The position numbers and the translations under genes are program-made. A model generated the notes under the pieces. That model was not told the DNA's origin. It searched no databases and saw only the letters and a program-made list of their open reading frames with translations. A stretch of 64,000 bases of DNA from contig JANQLT010000030.1 of assembly GCA_028280455.1 (NCBI GenBank), forward strand, positions 62,001 through 126,000, read 5' to 3'. Each line of letters opens with the position of its first letter. Positions within the stretch are counted from its first letter, which is position 1. Source of the DNA: Kiloniellales bacterium (lineage in GTDB: Bacteria; Pseudomonadota; Alphaproteobacteria; Kiloniellales; JAKSDN01). Below are positions 1 to 8,043 of the stretch, one piece after another.

Positions 1-1829
1 TTGGTCTCCTTGGCCGCCGGCGCCGCCTTGGCCGGGGCTTTCGGCGCGGCGTCGGGCCCGGCCGCCTTGTCGTCCGGCGTCTCCGGCTTGGCTGCCGGCC
101 CCGGTGCTGCCGCGGGCGGTGCCGCGGGGGGCGGCGCGCTGCCGAGCTTCGGCGGCTCGCTATCGGGCCGCTCGACCGCGGGCGCCGGGCGGGGCGGATC
201 GGCCGTTCCCGGCGGCTTCAGGGTCGGCTCGCTGCGCGACTCCTGAGGCGCCGGCGCGGCTTTCTGGCCCGCGCTGTCGGGTGTCTTCGGCGGCGTTGCC
301 GGCGGCTTGGCCTCGGCGGCTTTCGCCGCGGCCGGCTTGTCGGCTTCCGCCGGCTTGACGGCCGGCGCCTCGGCGACCCGCAGCGCGCTCGCCGGCGGGG
401 CCGGCTTCGGCGCGTCGGGGGCCTTGCTGGCCGGCGGCGCGGCCTCGGCGGTCGGCGTCTGGGGCGCCGGTGACGGCTTCGCGGCCGGCCGTTCCGCGGT
501 CGGCGCTTTCGCCGCGGGCTGGGGCGCCGGGGGCGAGGCGGGACGCGCCGGCTGCTTCGCTGCGGCCGGTTTCGAATCCGTCTCGCGCGTGACCTTACCG
601 GTGACGCCTTCGCCGAAGCTGACGCCGAGATTGGGTTTCTGTGTTGCGGCCTCGCCGCTCCGCCGGGCCGGGTCCGGCTGGCTCGGCGGCGTCGGGGCGG
701 GCGCGGCCTTGGCCGAGACGGCCGGCTTGCTCGGCGCCGGGCCGCTCGGCGCTTCCGGCCGAGTCTCCGGAGCGCTCGTGGCCGGCGGCGGTGCTGAAGG
801 CTTCGGCGCCGGCTTCGGCGGCGAGCTGTCGGCGGCGGGCGGGGCCTGGCGGACGATCCGGTTCGGGCGCGGCGCGGCTTGGGACGGCGATGCCGGCGCG
901 GCGGCGGTCGCCGTCGGTGTCGCTGGGGCCGGTTTCGCCGGGGCCGGTTGCGTCGGGGCGGGTTGCGCCGGGGCCGGTTGCGCCGGGGCGGGTGCCGGCC
1001 GGGCAGCGGCCGCCGGGGCCGGACGCGGCGGGGCCTGCGGCTCGCTGGGCGGCGTGGGCCGCGTCGCGACTTTCGCCGGCGGCTCGTCCATCGGCTCGTC
1101 CGGCGTCGTCCTGGCCGGCGGCGGAGCCGGGGCGGCCGGCTTCGGCGCGGCTCGGCGAGGCGGCGGTGGCGGTGGGGGCGGCGGCGCGGCGGGGGCGGCG
1201 GCTCTCGAGGCGGCCGGCACCTTGGCGACGGCCGCGGCGGGTGCCCGTTGCCGCAGGCTGGCGATGAAGGAGCGGGTGTCGGAGCCCTTGCGTTGCCCGG
1301 CGGCTTGCGGGGCCGGTCCCGGCCTTTGTCGAGCCGCCGCTTGGGGTGCGGGTGCCGCGGGCGGCGCCGGCTCGGTCGCTGCCGGCGGCGCGGCCGGTGG
1401 CGGTGGCGCGCTCGGCGGTGCGGCGCTCGGTGGTGCGGCGGGCGGTGGTGCGGCGGGTGGCGTGGGGGGCTGCAGGTCCAGGCTCTCCTGCAGCGGCATC
1501 TCGTCGCGGGCCAGCGCTTCCGGGTCGTCGAGCCAGCTCGCCGGCCCGGGCGCGGTCGCGGGCGCCGATGCGGGGGCCGCTTCGGCGCCCGCGATGGTGG
1601 AGGCGCGGGTCATGCGCAGCTCCATGCGCTGCAAGGTCCGGCCGAAGCGGAAGTAGCCGAGCACGAACCAGAGCACGCCGAGCGGCAGCACCACGCCGAT
1701 GGCGAACTGGCCGATCTCCTGGGGCAGCAGGAAGAGCAGGTTTTCGAAGCCGACGAACTCGCCGACGTACCAGAGCGCCAGCAGCAGCCAGAGCAGCGAG
1801 ATCAGCAGTCCTATGTAACCCAGGGCCAT
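1..1829 (-). CDS. Pro/Ala-rich membrane-anchored protein (partial)
   Basis: Reading from an ATG at 1829, the frame stays open to the left edge (609 codons, no stop), so the C-terminus is missing. An AGCGGAGGG ribosome-binding site lies just upstream. Residues about 4-65 hold two hydrophobic segments rich in Leu and Trp (LLWLLLALWYV, then VVLPLGVLWFVLGYF), probably an inner-membrane anchor. The remainder is Pro/Ala/Lys low-complexity sequence with poly-Pro runs and APAQP-type repeats, expected to be disordered and possibly wall-spanning. Islands such as RSFIASLRQRA (about residue 190) and NLGVSFGEGVTGKV break it up. It starts 15 bp after glcE, so it is probably cotranscribed with the glycolate oxidase genes. 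No function is recognised; TonB-like or polar scaffold roles are guesses. Confidence 0.7.
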   Translation of the reverse strand, partial: MALGYIGLLISLLWLLLALWYVGEFVGFENLLFLLPQEIGQFAIGVVLPLGVLWFVLGYFRFGRTLQRMELRMTRASTIAGAEAAPASAPATAPGPASWLDDPEALARDEMPLQESLDLQPPTPPAAPPPAAPPSAAPPSAPPPPAAPPAATEPAPPAAPAPQAAARQRPGPAPQAAGQRKGSDTRSFIASLRQRAPAAAVAKVPAASRAAAPAAPPPPPPPPPRRAAPKPAAPAPPPARTTPDEPMDEPPAKVATRPTPPSEPQAPPRPAPAAAARPAPAPAQPAPAQPAPTQPAPAKPAPATPTATAAAPASPSQAAPRPNRIVRQAPPAADSSPPKPAPKPSAPPPATSAPETRPEAPSGPAPSKPAVSAKAAPAPTPPSQPDPARRSGEAATQKPNLGVSFGEGVTGKVTRETDSKPAAAKQPARPASPPAPQPAAKAPTAERPAAKPSPAPQTPTAEAAPPASKAPDAPKPAPPASALRVAEAPAVKPAEADKPAAAKAAEAKPPATPPKTPDSAGQKAAPAPQESRSEPTLKPPGTADPPRPAPAVERPDSEPPKLGSAPPPAAPPAAAPGPAAKPETPDDKAAGPDAAPKAPAKAAPAAKET

Positions 1830-1844
1830 GACCGCATCCCTCCG

Positions 1845-3074
1845 CTAGATACCGGCGTACATGCGGCCGGGATTGAGGACCCGGCGCGGATCGAAGCCGT
1901 CCTTGATCCGCTCGGTCAGCGCGCCCTTGGCCGCGTCGAGCGGCTCGAAGACCGGCACCGCGGCGCGCAGCGCGTCGTCGGCGCGCAGCAAGGTCGCGTG
2001 GCCGCGCAAACCTTCGAGCGCGCCGCGAACACGTCCGGCGCCGGCATCCTCGCCTTGGGGTAAGGCCAGCCACAGCAGGCCGCCGCCCCAGTCGTAGTAG
2101 CTCTCGAGAGTCTCCTCGCCGGCGATCTTGGCCATCACGCTCGGACCCTCCGAGGGCGTCGTCGACAGGCGCCAGATTGCCGCGCCCTCGTTGACGCCAT
2201 TGGCGAGTGGACCGCCGCCGGCGAGCCAGTGCCAGAGCGTCGCCGAGTTCCGGCTGTGCAGCTCCTCGCTCGGCGCCAGGTCGCCCAGCTCTTGCCGAAG
2301 CGCAGCGACCCGGTGCTTGACCGAGGGCCCCGGCCCCTCGACGCGGATCGCGGTGACGTTGCTGCCAGCCTCGGCCAGGTAGTCGACCGGGGCGCGCTTG
2401 GCCATCGCCTCGGGCAGGTGGGCGGCGCCGGAGACCTCGTGCTCGGAGGTCAGGGCCCGGGTCATGGCTTCGAGCGCGCCGCGGTCGTCGAGGCCGAACA
2501 GCAGGACGCTGTAGGTCTTCTCCGGCCGCGGCAGGACCTTGACCGTGACCTCGGTGAAGGCGGCCAGGGTGCCGTAGGAGCCGGCCAGCAGCTTGGCGAG
2601 GTCGTAGCCCGTGACGTTCTTCACCACCTTGCCGCCGGCGCGGAAGATCTCGCCGCGGCCGCTCACCGCTTCCAGGCCGAGAAAGTGGTCGCGGGCGGCG
2701 CCGGCCTTGATCCGGCGGGGACCGGAGAGGTTGCAGGCCAGGACGCCGCCGATCGAGCCGCCGCCGGCTTCCCGGCCGTAGAGCGGCCCGAGGTCCGGCG
2801 GCTCGAAGGCCAGCATCTGGCCCTCCGCTTCCAGCGCCTGCTCGATCTCCGCCATCGGCGTGCCCGCGGCCGCCGTCAGCACCAGCTCGTCGGGCTCGTA
2901 GCTAGCGATGCCGCTCAGGGCGCTCAGGTCGAGGTCGCGGCTGGCCTGAACCGGCCGGCCCAGGCCGCGCTTGCTGCCCTGTCCGAGGACTTCCAGCGGC
3001 GCCTCTTCGGCGGCGGCCCAGGCCACCGCTTCCGCGGCCTGCTTGCTGTCTTCGGGTTTGAAGGTCTCTCGCAT
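1845..3074 (-). CDS. glcE: Glycolate oxidase FAD-binding subunit GlcE
   Basis: 409 residues from the ATG at 3074. With GlcD and the iron-sulfur subunit GlcF, this subunit oxidises glycolate to glyoxylate and passes electrons to the respiratory chain. The PCMH-type FAD-binding region covers the N-terminal half (AAGTPMAEIEQAL, GGSIGGVLACNLSGPRR, VVKNVTGYDLAKL, GSYGTLA). The end, FDPRRVLNPGRMYAGI, is the usual closing motif of the family. Length fits GlcE, which is shorter than GlcD. It follows glcD by 35 bp on the same strand. The longer in-frame extension upstream overlaps glcD and is only a shadow. Confidence 0.93.
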   Translation of the reverse strand: MRETFKPEDSKQAAEAVAWAAAEEAPLEVLGQGSKRGLGRPVQASRDLDLSALSGIASYEPDELVLTAAAGTPMAEIEQALEAEGQMLAFEPPDLGPLYGREAGGGSIGGVLACNLSGPRRIKAGAARDHFLGLEAVSGRGEIFRAGGKVVKNVTGYDLAKLLAGSYGTLAAFTEVTVKVLPRPEKTYSVLLFGLDDRGALEAMTRALTSEHEVSGAAHLPEAMAKRAPVDYLAEAGSNVTAIRVEGPGPSVKHRVAALRQELGDLAPSEELHSRNSATLWHWLAGGGPLANGVNEGAAIWRLSTTPSEGPSVMAKIAGEETLESYYDWGGGLLWLALPQGEDAGAGRVRGALEGLRGHATLLRADDALRAAVPVFEPLDAAKGALTERIKDGFDPRRVLNPGRMYAGI

Positions 3075-3109
3075 CGAGCTTTCGGTCGCCCCTGAGACCG
3101 CTTGTGACC

Positions 3110-4591
3110 TTAGAATCTCGGTAGATCCGGAAACGGCATCCGGCCGCGATGGATATGCATGCGCCCGAGCTCGGCGCAGCGGTGCAACTGCGGAAACACC
3201 TTGCCCGGGTTGAGCAGCGCATCGGGATCGAAGGCGCACTTGACCCGCTGCTGCTGTTTCAGGTCGGCCTCGCTGAACATCTCGCCCATCAGGTCGCGCT
3301 TCTCGACGCCGACGCCGTGCTCGCCGGTCAGCACGCCGCCGACCTCGACGCAGAGCTTGAGGATCTCGGCGCCGAACTCCTCGGCGCGCTCCAGCTCGCC
3401 CGGGTTGTTGGCGTCGTACATGATCAGCGGGTGCAGGTTGCCGTCGCCGGCATGGAAGACGTTGGCGACGCCGAGGCCGTAGCGCTCGCTCATCTCGGTC
3501 ATGCGCTTGAGAACCTCGGGTAGCCGGCGCCGCGGGATCGTGCCGTCCATGCAGTAGTAGTCCGGCGTGATGCGGCCGATCGCCGGGAAGGCGGCCTTGC
3601 GGCCGGCCCAGAAGCGCAAGCGCTCCTCCTCGCTCTCCGAGACCTTGCTGGTGACCGCGCCTTTCGCCTCGGCGATGGCGCCGACCTGCGCGACCAGGTG
3701 GTCGACCTCGACCTGCGGCCCGTCCAGCTCGACGATCAGCAGGGCCTCGACGTCGAGCGGGTAGCCGGCCTTGACGAAGTCCTCGGCGGCGCGCACCGCG
3801 TTGGCGTCCATGATCTCCATGCCGCCGGGGATGATGCCGGCGCCGATGATGGCGGCGACGCAGTCGCCGGCCTGCTCGCTGGAGGGGAAGCCGACGAGCA
3901 GGGCGCGCGCGGTCTCCGGCTTGCGCAGGATGCGCACGGTCACCTCGGTCACCACCCCGAGCAGGCCCTCGGACCCGGTCAGCAGGCCGAGCAGGTCGTA
4001 GCCCTCGGAGTCCAGGTGCCGGCCGCCGATCTCGATCGCCGAGCCGTCCATCAGCACAACCTCGAGGCCGAGCAGGTTGTTGGTGGTCACGCCGTACTTT
4101 AGACAATGGACACCGCCGGAGTTCTCCGCGACGTTGCCGCCGATCGAGCAGGCGATCTGGCTGGAGGGATCCGGCGCGTAGTAGAAGCCCTCGGCCTCGA
4201 CCGCCTGGGTGATCGCCAGGTTGGTGACGCCGGGCTGGGCGACCACGCAACGGTTGTCGTAGTCGACCTCGAGAATCCGATTGAACTTGCCCATGGCGAG
4301 CAGGATGCCGTCGCGCAGCGGCAGGGCGCCGCCCGACAGGCCCGTGCCGGCGCCGCGCGGCACGACCTTGACGCCGGCCTCCTTGCAATAGGCGAGCACG
4401 CGGCTGGCCTGCTCGCGCGTCTCCGGCAGGACCACCGCCAGCGGCAGATCGCGATAGGCCGTCAGGCCATCTGTCTCGTATGCGCGGCGCTCGTCCTCGT
4501 CCGTCACCACGCCTTCGCCGGGGACGATCTCGCGCAGCGCCGCGGCGATCTCGTCGCGGCGCGCCAGAATGCCGTCGTCCGGACGCGGCAT
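3110..4591 (-). CDS. glcD: Glycolate oxidase catalytic FAD subunit GlcD
   Basis: About 493 residues, close to the E. coli protein (about 499), and similar along its whole length. GlcD binds FAD and oxidises glycolate, D-lactate or related 2-hydroxy acids. Visible motifs are the FAD-binding VVPRGAGTGLSGGALP and PDPSSQIACSIGGNVAENSGG, the C-terminal domain VFHAGDGNLHPL and GEHGVGVEK, and the ending HIHRGRMPFPDLPRF. The start used is the ATG at 4591. A TTG two codons upstream is better spaced from the GGGAGGA ribosome-binding site, so the true start may be 4597. An in-frame ATG at 4702 would add an unconserved Arg-rich leader. It is the first gene of the glcD-glcE operon. Confidence 0.95.
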   Translation of the reverse strand: MPRPDDGILARRDEIAAALREIVPGEGVVTDEDERRAYETDGLTAYRDLPLAVVLPETREQASRVLAYCKEAGVKVVPRGAGTGLSGGALPLRDGILLAMGKFNRILEVDYDNRCVVAQPGVTNLAITQAVEAEGFYYAPDPSSQIACSIGGNVAENSGGVHCLKYGVTTNNLLGLEVVLMDGSAIEIGGRHLDSEGYDLLGLLTGSEGLLGVVTEVTVRILRKPETARALLVGFPSSEQAGDCVAAIIGAGIIPGGMEIMDANAVRAAEDFVKAGYPLDVEALLIVELDGPQVEVDHLVAQVGAIAEAKGAVTSKVSESEEERLRFWAGRKAAFPAIGRITPDYYCMDGTIPRRRLPEVLKRMTEMSERYGLGVANVFHAGDGNLHPLIMYDANNPGELERAEEFGAEILKLCVEVGGVLTGEHGVGVEKRDLMGEMFSEADLKQQQRVKCAFDPDALLNPGKVFPQLHRCAELGRMHIHRGRMPFPDLPRF

Positions 4592-4757
4592 CTCCAAGAT
4601 CTCGTCCTCCCGCTTCGCACCGGCGTCGCATGCCGGAACGACCCGCCGGCGCAGCGTCGAGGCCGTCGCGCGGGCCGACTCGGGGCCGCCAAGTGGCGGC
4701 AATCCAACCTAAATAGCGGGGGTTATGACGCTTGGCAACGACGCGACCCTTAACGGA

Positions 4758-4776
4758 ACTGTCGATAATGGACAGT
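4758..4776. promoter_or_regulatory. Inverted repeat upstream of glcD
   Basis: ACTGTC and GACAGT form a 6-bp inverted repeat around a 7-base AT-rich centre, about 165 bp upstream of glcD and between it and rpmJ. This is the right place for a regulator site (GntR-family GlcC proteins control glc operons in other bacteria), but the match is short and could be chance. Confidence 0.25.
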
Positions 4777-4845
4777 CAAGGCCGCAGCAGGACGAGCCCA
4801 TGGCGGCCGAAGCGGGCCGCCGACGGCAGCGCGAGAGCCCGGCGC

Positions 4846-4971
4846 TCAGCCCTGGCGGGCCTTGAAGCGCGGGTTCTTCTTGTTGATGACGTAGGTCCGA
4901 CCGCGCCGCCGCACGACCCGGCAGCCGCGCTCGCGCAGCTTCGCGGTCTTGAGGGAATTGACGACCTTCAT
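4846..4971 (-). CDS. rpmJ: 50S ribosomal protein L36 (41-residue type)
   Basis: 41 residues, [17 protein letters not shown] to [10 protein letters not shown]36 is the smallest large-subunit ribosomal protein. This is the 41-residue paralogue type: the C-x2-C...C...H zinc ribbon of the 37-38-residue form is absent and only one Cys remains (RGCRVV). It is a single gene between glcD and the methyltransferase, outside any ribosomal operon, as usual for this form. An AAAGG ribosome-binding site lies about 8 bp before the ATG. Confidence 0.95.
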   Translation of the reverse strand: MKVVNSLKTAKLRERGCRVVRRRGRTYVINKKNPRFKARQG

Positions 4972-5075
4972 GGGATCGACCTTTCTGGCTCGGCGTTTGC
5001 GGTCTCGGAGGGCCGGGAAACTAGGCGAGGGGCGGGGGCCTGTCAATCGCTGCAAGCGCAGGTTTCTGGTGCGGA

Positions 5076-6029
5076 TTACCAGTCCGACAAGAGGTTCGAG
5101 CTGGACTTGCGGCGGGCGTAGATGCGGCAGTGCCGCAGGTCGCCGCTTTCCAGGGCCCGCATGCGGCGGGTCCAGAGCTCGACTTCGTGGACCAGCGCGG
5201 CGGCGTAGCGGGGACAACCGGCTTCCGCGTTGACCACCTCCATTTGGTCGGCCCAGCACTTGACCACCTGCTCGCGCAGCTTGTCGCTGCGGTCCTCGAC
5301 GATGCGCACCTCCAGGTCGCGCCCTTCCAGCGTGACCTTGTACTGCTCGACCGACCAGGGCTCGACCGGCTCCGGCTCGCCGGCCAGCCAGTCCGCGATG
5401 ATCTGGCTTTCCGCGCCGGGTCTGGCGACCACGAAGTCCGTGATGAGCATCTGGCCGTTGGCCTTGAGCGCGTTGTCCAGGACGTCGATCAGACGCATGC
5501 GGTTCTTCACCGAGAAGAGATAGCCGAAGCTGACGATGGCGTCGAAGGAGCCCGCCTTGGGCTCGAAGCTGTCCGGGTCGAAGATCACCACCGGCGCCTT
5601 CTTGGCCAAGCCGGCCTTCTCGGCCAGGGCCATGCCCACCTTGACCAGCTCCCGCTCCGCCTCGAGTCCGGTCACCCAGACGCCGAAGCTCTCGGCCATC
5701 ACGCGCCCGGGCCCGCCCAAGCCGGCGCCGACATGGAGCAGGCTCATCGCCGGGTTGAGGCCCAGGGGCTTGACGAGATGCTGGATCTCCTCGGGCAGGG
5801 TGGGGCCGATCATGCCGGCGCCCCAGATCGCCTGCGCCACCCTGAGGTGTGCCTCGTTCCAGCGCTCGAAGGGCTCGATCTGCTCGACGGCGCCCTTGCG
5901 GCCGGCCGCGCCGCCCCCGTCCTTGACGCGGATCTCGTCGCCGTTCCACCAGGCCTTGAGACGGAGTCGCAGCGGTACCTTCGCCGAGCCCGGCGTTCTC
6001 CGCTCGCTGGCTGCCGTCGCCTGCGACAT
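5076..6029 (-). CDS. Class I SAM-dependent methyltransferase
   Basis: 317 residues. The SAM-binding motif I appears as [13 protein letters not shown] (about residues 97-109), followed by an acidic residue in [25 protein letters not shown] and a post-motif LLITDFVV-like strand (MLITDF). The GLGG form resembles phosphoethanolamine/sarcosine-type N-methyltransferases, but the substrate cannot be read from sequence. Residues 1-75 form an extra N-terminal helical region ([41 protein letters not shown]). It stands alone on the minus strand and shares its upstream region with the plus-strand metF-like gene. Soluble, no signal peptide. Confidence 0.8.
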   Translation of the reverse strand: MSQATAASERRTPGSAKVPLRLRLKAWWNGDEIRVKDGGGAAGRKGAVEQIEPFERWNEAHLRVAQAIWGAGMIGPTLPEEIQHLVKPLGLNPAMSLLHVGAGLGGPGRVMAESFGVWVTGLEAERELVKVGMALAEKAGLAKKAPVVIFDPDSFEPKAGSFDAIVSFGYLFSVKNRMRLIDVLDNALKANGQMLITDFVVARPGAESQIIADWLAGEPEPVEPWSVEQYKVTLEGRDLEVRIVEDRSDKLREQVVKCWADQMEVVNAEAGCPRYAAALVHEVELWTRRMRALESGDLRHCRIYARRKSSSNLLSDW

Positions 6030-6292
6030 GGATAGTCAGCCTCACAGTCTAGCCAAGAACACGCGGAGCGGGTCCTGGCCGGCTGTCACAACTATCTTAG
6101 GCAAGTGAAGCGAGCGTTAACGGCAGGTAAGCCTTAAAACCTTGTCAACGATGTGCTTTTTCGCGCAGTCGTAGGTCCCCGGCGGCGGGCCGCCCGGCGG
6201 AATCGGTTGCGCTGGCCCCCGGGGCTCCGCTATTCCCAAGACCCGGGACAGCTTGGTCCCGCAACCACAGGCGTCGCCGGGGTGCCACGCTC

Positions 6293-7192
6293 ATGACCGA
6301 CCGCTCGAAGCTGGAAACCCGCCTGGCGCAAGGCGACTTCGTGATCACCGCCGAGATCACGCCGCCGCTCTCGGCGGACCCCCAAGCCCTGCTGTCCAAG
6401 GCCGAGCCGCTGCGCGGCAAGGTCGACGCCATCAACGTCACCGACGGCGCCGGCGCGCGCATCGCCATGTCGAGCCTGGCGGCGGCCACGCTCCTGGTCC
6501 AGGCGGGCCTGGAGCCGGTGCTGCAGCTCACCTGCCGCGACCGCAACCGCATCGGCTTGGCCGCCGACCTGATCGGCGCCGCCGCGCTCGGCATGCACAA
6601 CATCCTGGTGCTGCACGGCGACGACCCCTCGCGCGGCGAGCTGCCCGAGACCAAGGGCGTGTTCGACCTCGACTCCCGCGGGGTCATGACCATGGTCAAG
6701 GCGATGCGCGACGAGGGCAAGATCCCCTCGGGGCGCGCCATCGAGCCGCCGCCGCATCTCTTCGTCGGCGCCGCCGACGTGCCGAGCGACCCGCCGCCGG
6801 ACTGGGAGCCGAAGTCCCTGACCGGCAAGGCCGAGGCCGGCGCCGACTTCGTCCAGACCCAGTTCAGCTTCGAGCCCGAGGTCGCCGCGCGCTACCTGGC
6901 GCGGCTCGCCGACTTCGGCCTGACCGAGCGGCTGAAGGTGATCATCGGCGTCGGCCCGCTCGCCTCGGCCCGCTCGGCGCGCTGGATGAACGACAACCTC
7001 TTCGGCGTCACGGTGCCGGAGGCGACCATCGCCCGGCTCGAGGGCGCGGCGGACCAGACCGCCGAGGGCCGCAAGATCTGCGTCGAGCTGATCCAGGCGC
7101 TGCGCGAGGTGCCCCATTGCAGCGGTGTGCACATCATGGCGCCGCTGCAGGGCAGCGACGCCATCGCCGCGGTGATCGACGCGGCCGGGTGA
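6293..7192 (+). CDS. Methylenetetrahydrofolate reductase-like protein
   Basis: 299 residues, a TIM-barrel MetF/MTHFR-family flavoprotein: FVITAEITPP at the start (catalytic-Glu strand), INVTDGAGARIAMSSLAAA, LQLTCRDRNRIGL, NILVLHGDDP and GADFVQTQFSFEP, where the Gln binds the pterin. The expected reaction is NAD(P)H-dependent reduction of 5,10-methylene-THF to 5-methyl-THF. The ITPP and VTDGAG forms resemble the MetF-related proteins of methyl-transfer loci more than classical E. coli MetF. It lies upstream of two MttB homologues, so it may feed or draw on a methyl-THF pool rather than serve only methionine synthesis. Gene choice is certain, subfamily is not. Confidence 0.85.
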   Translation: MTDRSKLETRLAQGDFVITAEITPPLSADPQALLSKAEPLRGKVDAINVTDGAGARIAMSSLAAATLLVQAGLEPVLQLTCRDRNRIGLAADLIGAAALGMHNILVLHGDDPSRGELPETKGVFDLDSRGVMTMVKAMRDEGKIPSGRAIEPPPHLFVGAADVPSDPPPDWEPKSLTGKAEAGADFVQTQFSFEPEVAARYLARLADFGLTERLKVIIGVGPLASARSARWMNDNLFGVTVPEATIARLEGAADQTAEGRKICVELIQALREVPHCSGVHIMAPLQGSDAIAAVIDAAG

Positions 7193-7199
7193 ATTCGGG

Positions 7200-7979
7200 A
7201 TGAGCAGCAGCGACAGCAAGATCGCCGTCGAGGGCCTGGCCAAGAGCTTCGGCGACAACAGGGTCCTGGAGGACGTCAGCTTCTCGCTCGACGCCGGCGA
7301 GTCGCTGGTGCTGTTCGGCACCTCGGGCAGCGGCAAGTCGCTGGTGCTCAAGTGCATCCTCGGCCTGATCCCGCCCGACGGCGGCTCGGTGCGCATCGAC
7401 GGCGCGGAGACGACCCACGCCGGCGGCCGCGCGCACATCGAGCTGATGGACCGCATCGGCATGCTGTTCCAGTACTCCGGCCTGTTCGACAGCCTGCCGA
7501 TCTGGGAGAACGTCGCCTTCCAGCTCACCCACTACCGCGGCATGGGCCGTAAGCAGGCCCGCGAGATCGCCGTGGCCAAGCTCGCCGCCGTCGGCCTCAA
7601 GCCGGAGACCGCCGACCTCTTTCCCTCGGAGATCTCCGGCGGCATGCAGAAGCGCGTCGGTATCGCCCGGGCCGTCGCGATCGATCCCAAGATCCTGTTC
7701 CTCGACGAGCCGACCGCCGGCCTCGACCCGATCATGAGCAACCGGATCAACGAGCTGATCCTCCAGGTCATGGAGGAGCTGGGCGCCACGGTCATCTCGA
7801 TCACCAGCGACATGCGCTCGGCCCGGCAGATCTCCAACCGGATGGCCATGCTGCACGACGGCCGGATCATCTGGACGGGCCCGACCGACCAGCTCGATCG
7901 GTCGGGCAGCGAGCACGTCCATCAGTTCGTCAACCAGCTCGCCGAGGGCCCGATCAAGATGCGGGTGCGCGCGGCTTGA
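7200..7979 (+). CDS. MlaF-type ABC transporter ATPase (orphan)
   Basis: 259 residues, starting 7 bp after the MetF-like gene. ABC motifs: Walker A GTSGSGKS (40-47), Q-loop FQYSGLFDSLPIWENVAF, signature ISGGMQKR (145-152), Walker B ILFLDEPTAGLDP (165-177). The Q-loop text and the late motif match MlaF ATPases, which drive phospholipid trafficking with the permease MlaE and the MCE protein MlaD. Neither partner is adjacent. The switch-region His, normally in a THDM motif, is Ser203 here (ITSDMRSAR), a change expected to weaken ATP hydrolysis. The C-terminus ends with a short tail after LAEGPIKM. Confidence 0.85.
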   Translation: MSSSDSKIAVEGLAKSFGDNRVLEDVSFSLDAGESLVLFGTSGSGKSLVLKCILGLIPPDGGSVRIDGAETTHAGGRAHIELMDRIGMLFQYSGLFDSLPIWENVAFQLTHYRGMGRKQAREIAVAKLAAVGLKPETADLFPSEISGGMQKRVGIARAVAIDPKILFLDEPTAGLDPIMSNRINELILQVMEELGATVISITSDMRSARQISNRMAMLHDGRIIWTGPTDQLDRSGSEHVHQFVNQLAEGPIKMRVRAA

Positions 7980-8043
7980 GCCGGGCGGCCGAGGCCCGCC
8001 GACAGGCCGCGAGCCCTCGCTAGGTCACGGATAGGTTCCCAGG

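Noticed and set aside
595-2073. Long Arg/Ala-rich frames over the first 2 kb (both strands)
   Set aside because: They are out-of-frame readings of the Pro/Ala-rich gene and glcE; composition is that of GC-rich shadow frames.
1845-4631. A single 928-codon glcE-containing reading frame
   Set aside because: Its first two thirds is an out-of-frame reading of glcD; the real GlcE begins at 3074.
6030-6292. Possible SAM riboswitch or other leader before the MetF-like gene
   Set aside because: No recognisable SAM-I/II/V pattern; only GC-rich stems that are common in this genome.
6145-7528. Minus-strand frames opposite the MetF and MlaF genes
   Set aside because: Antisense shadows; no ribosome-binding sites or recognisable domains, and the plus-strand genes are clear.
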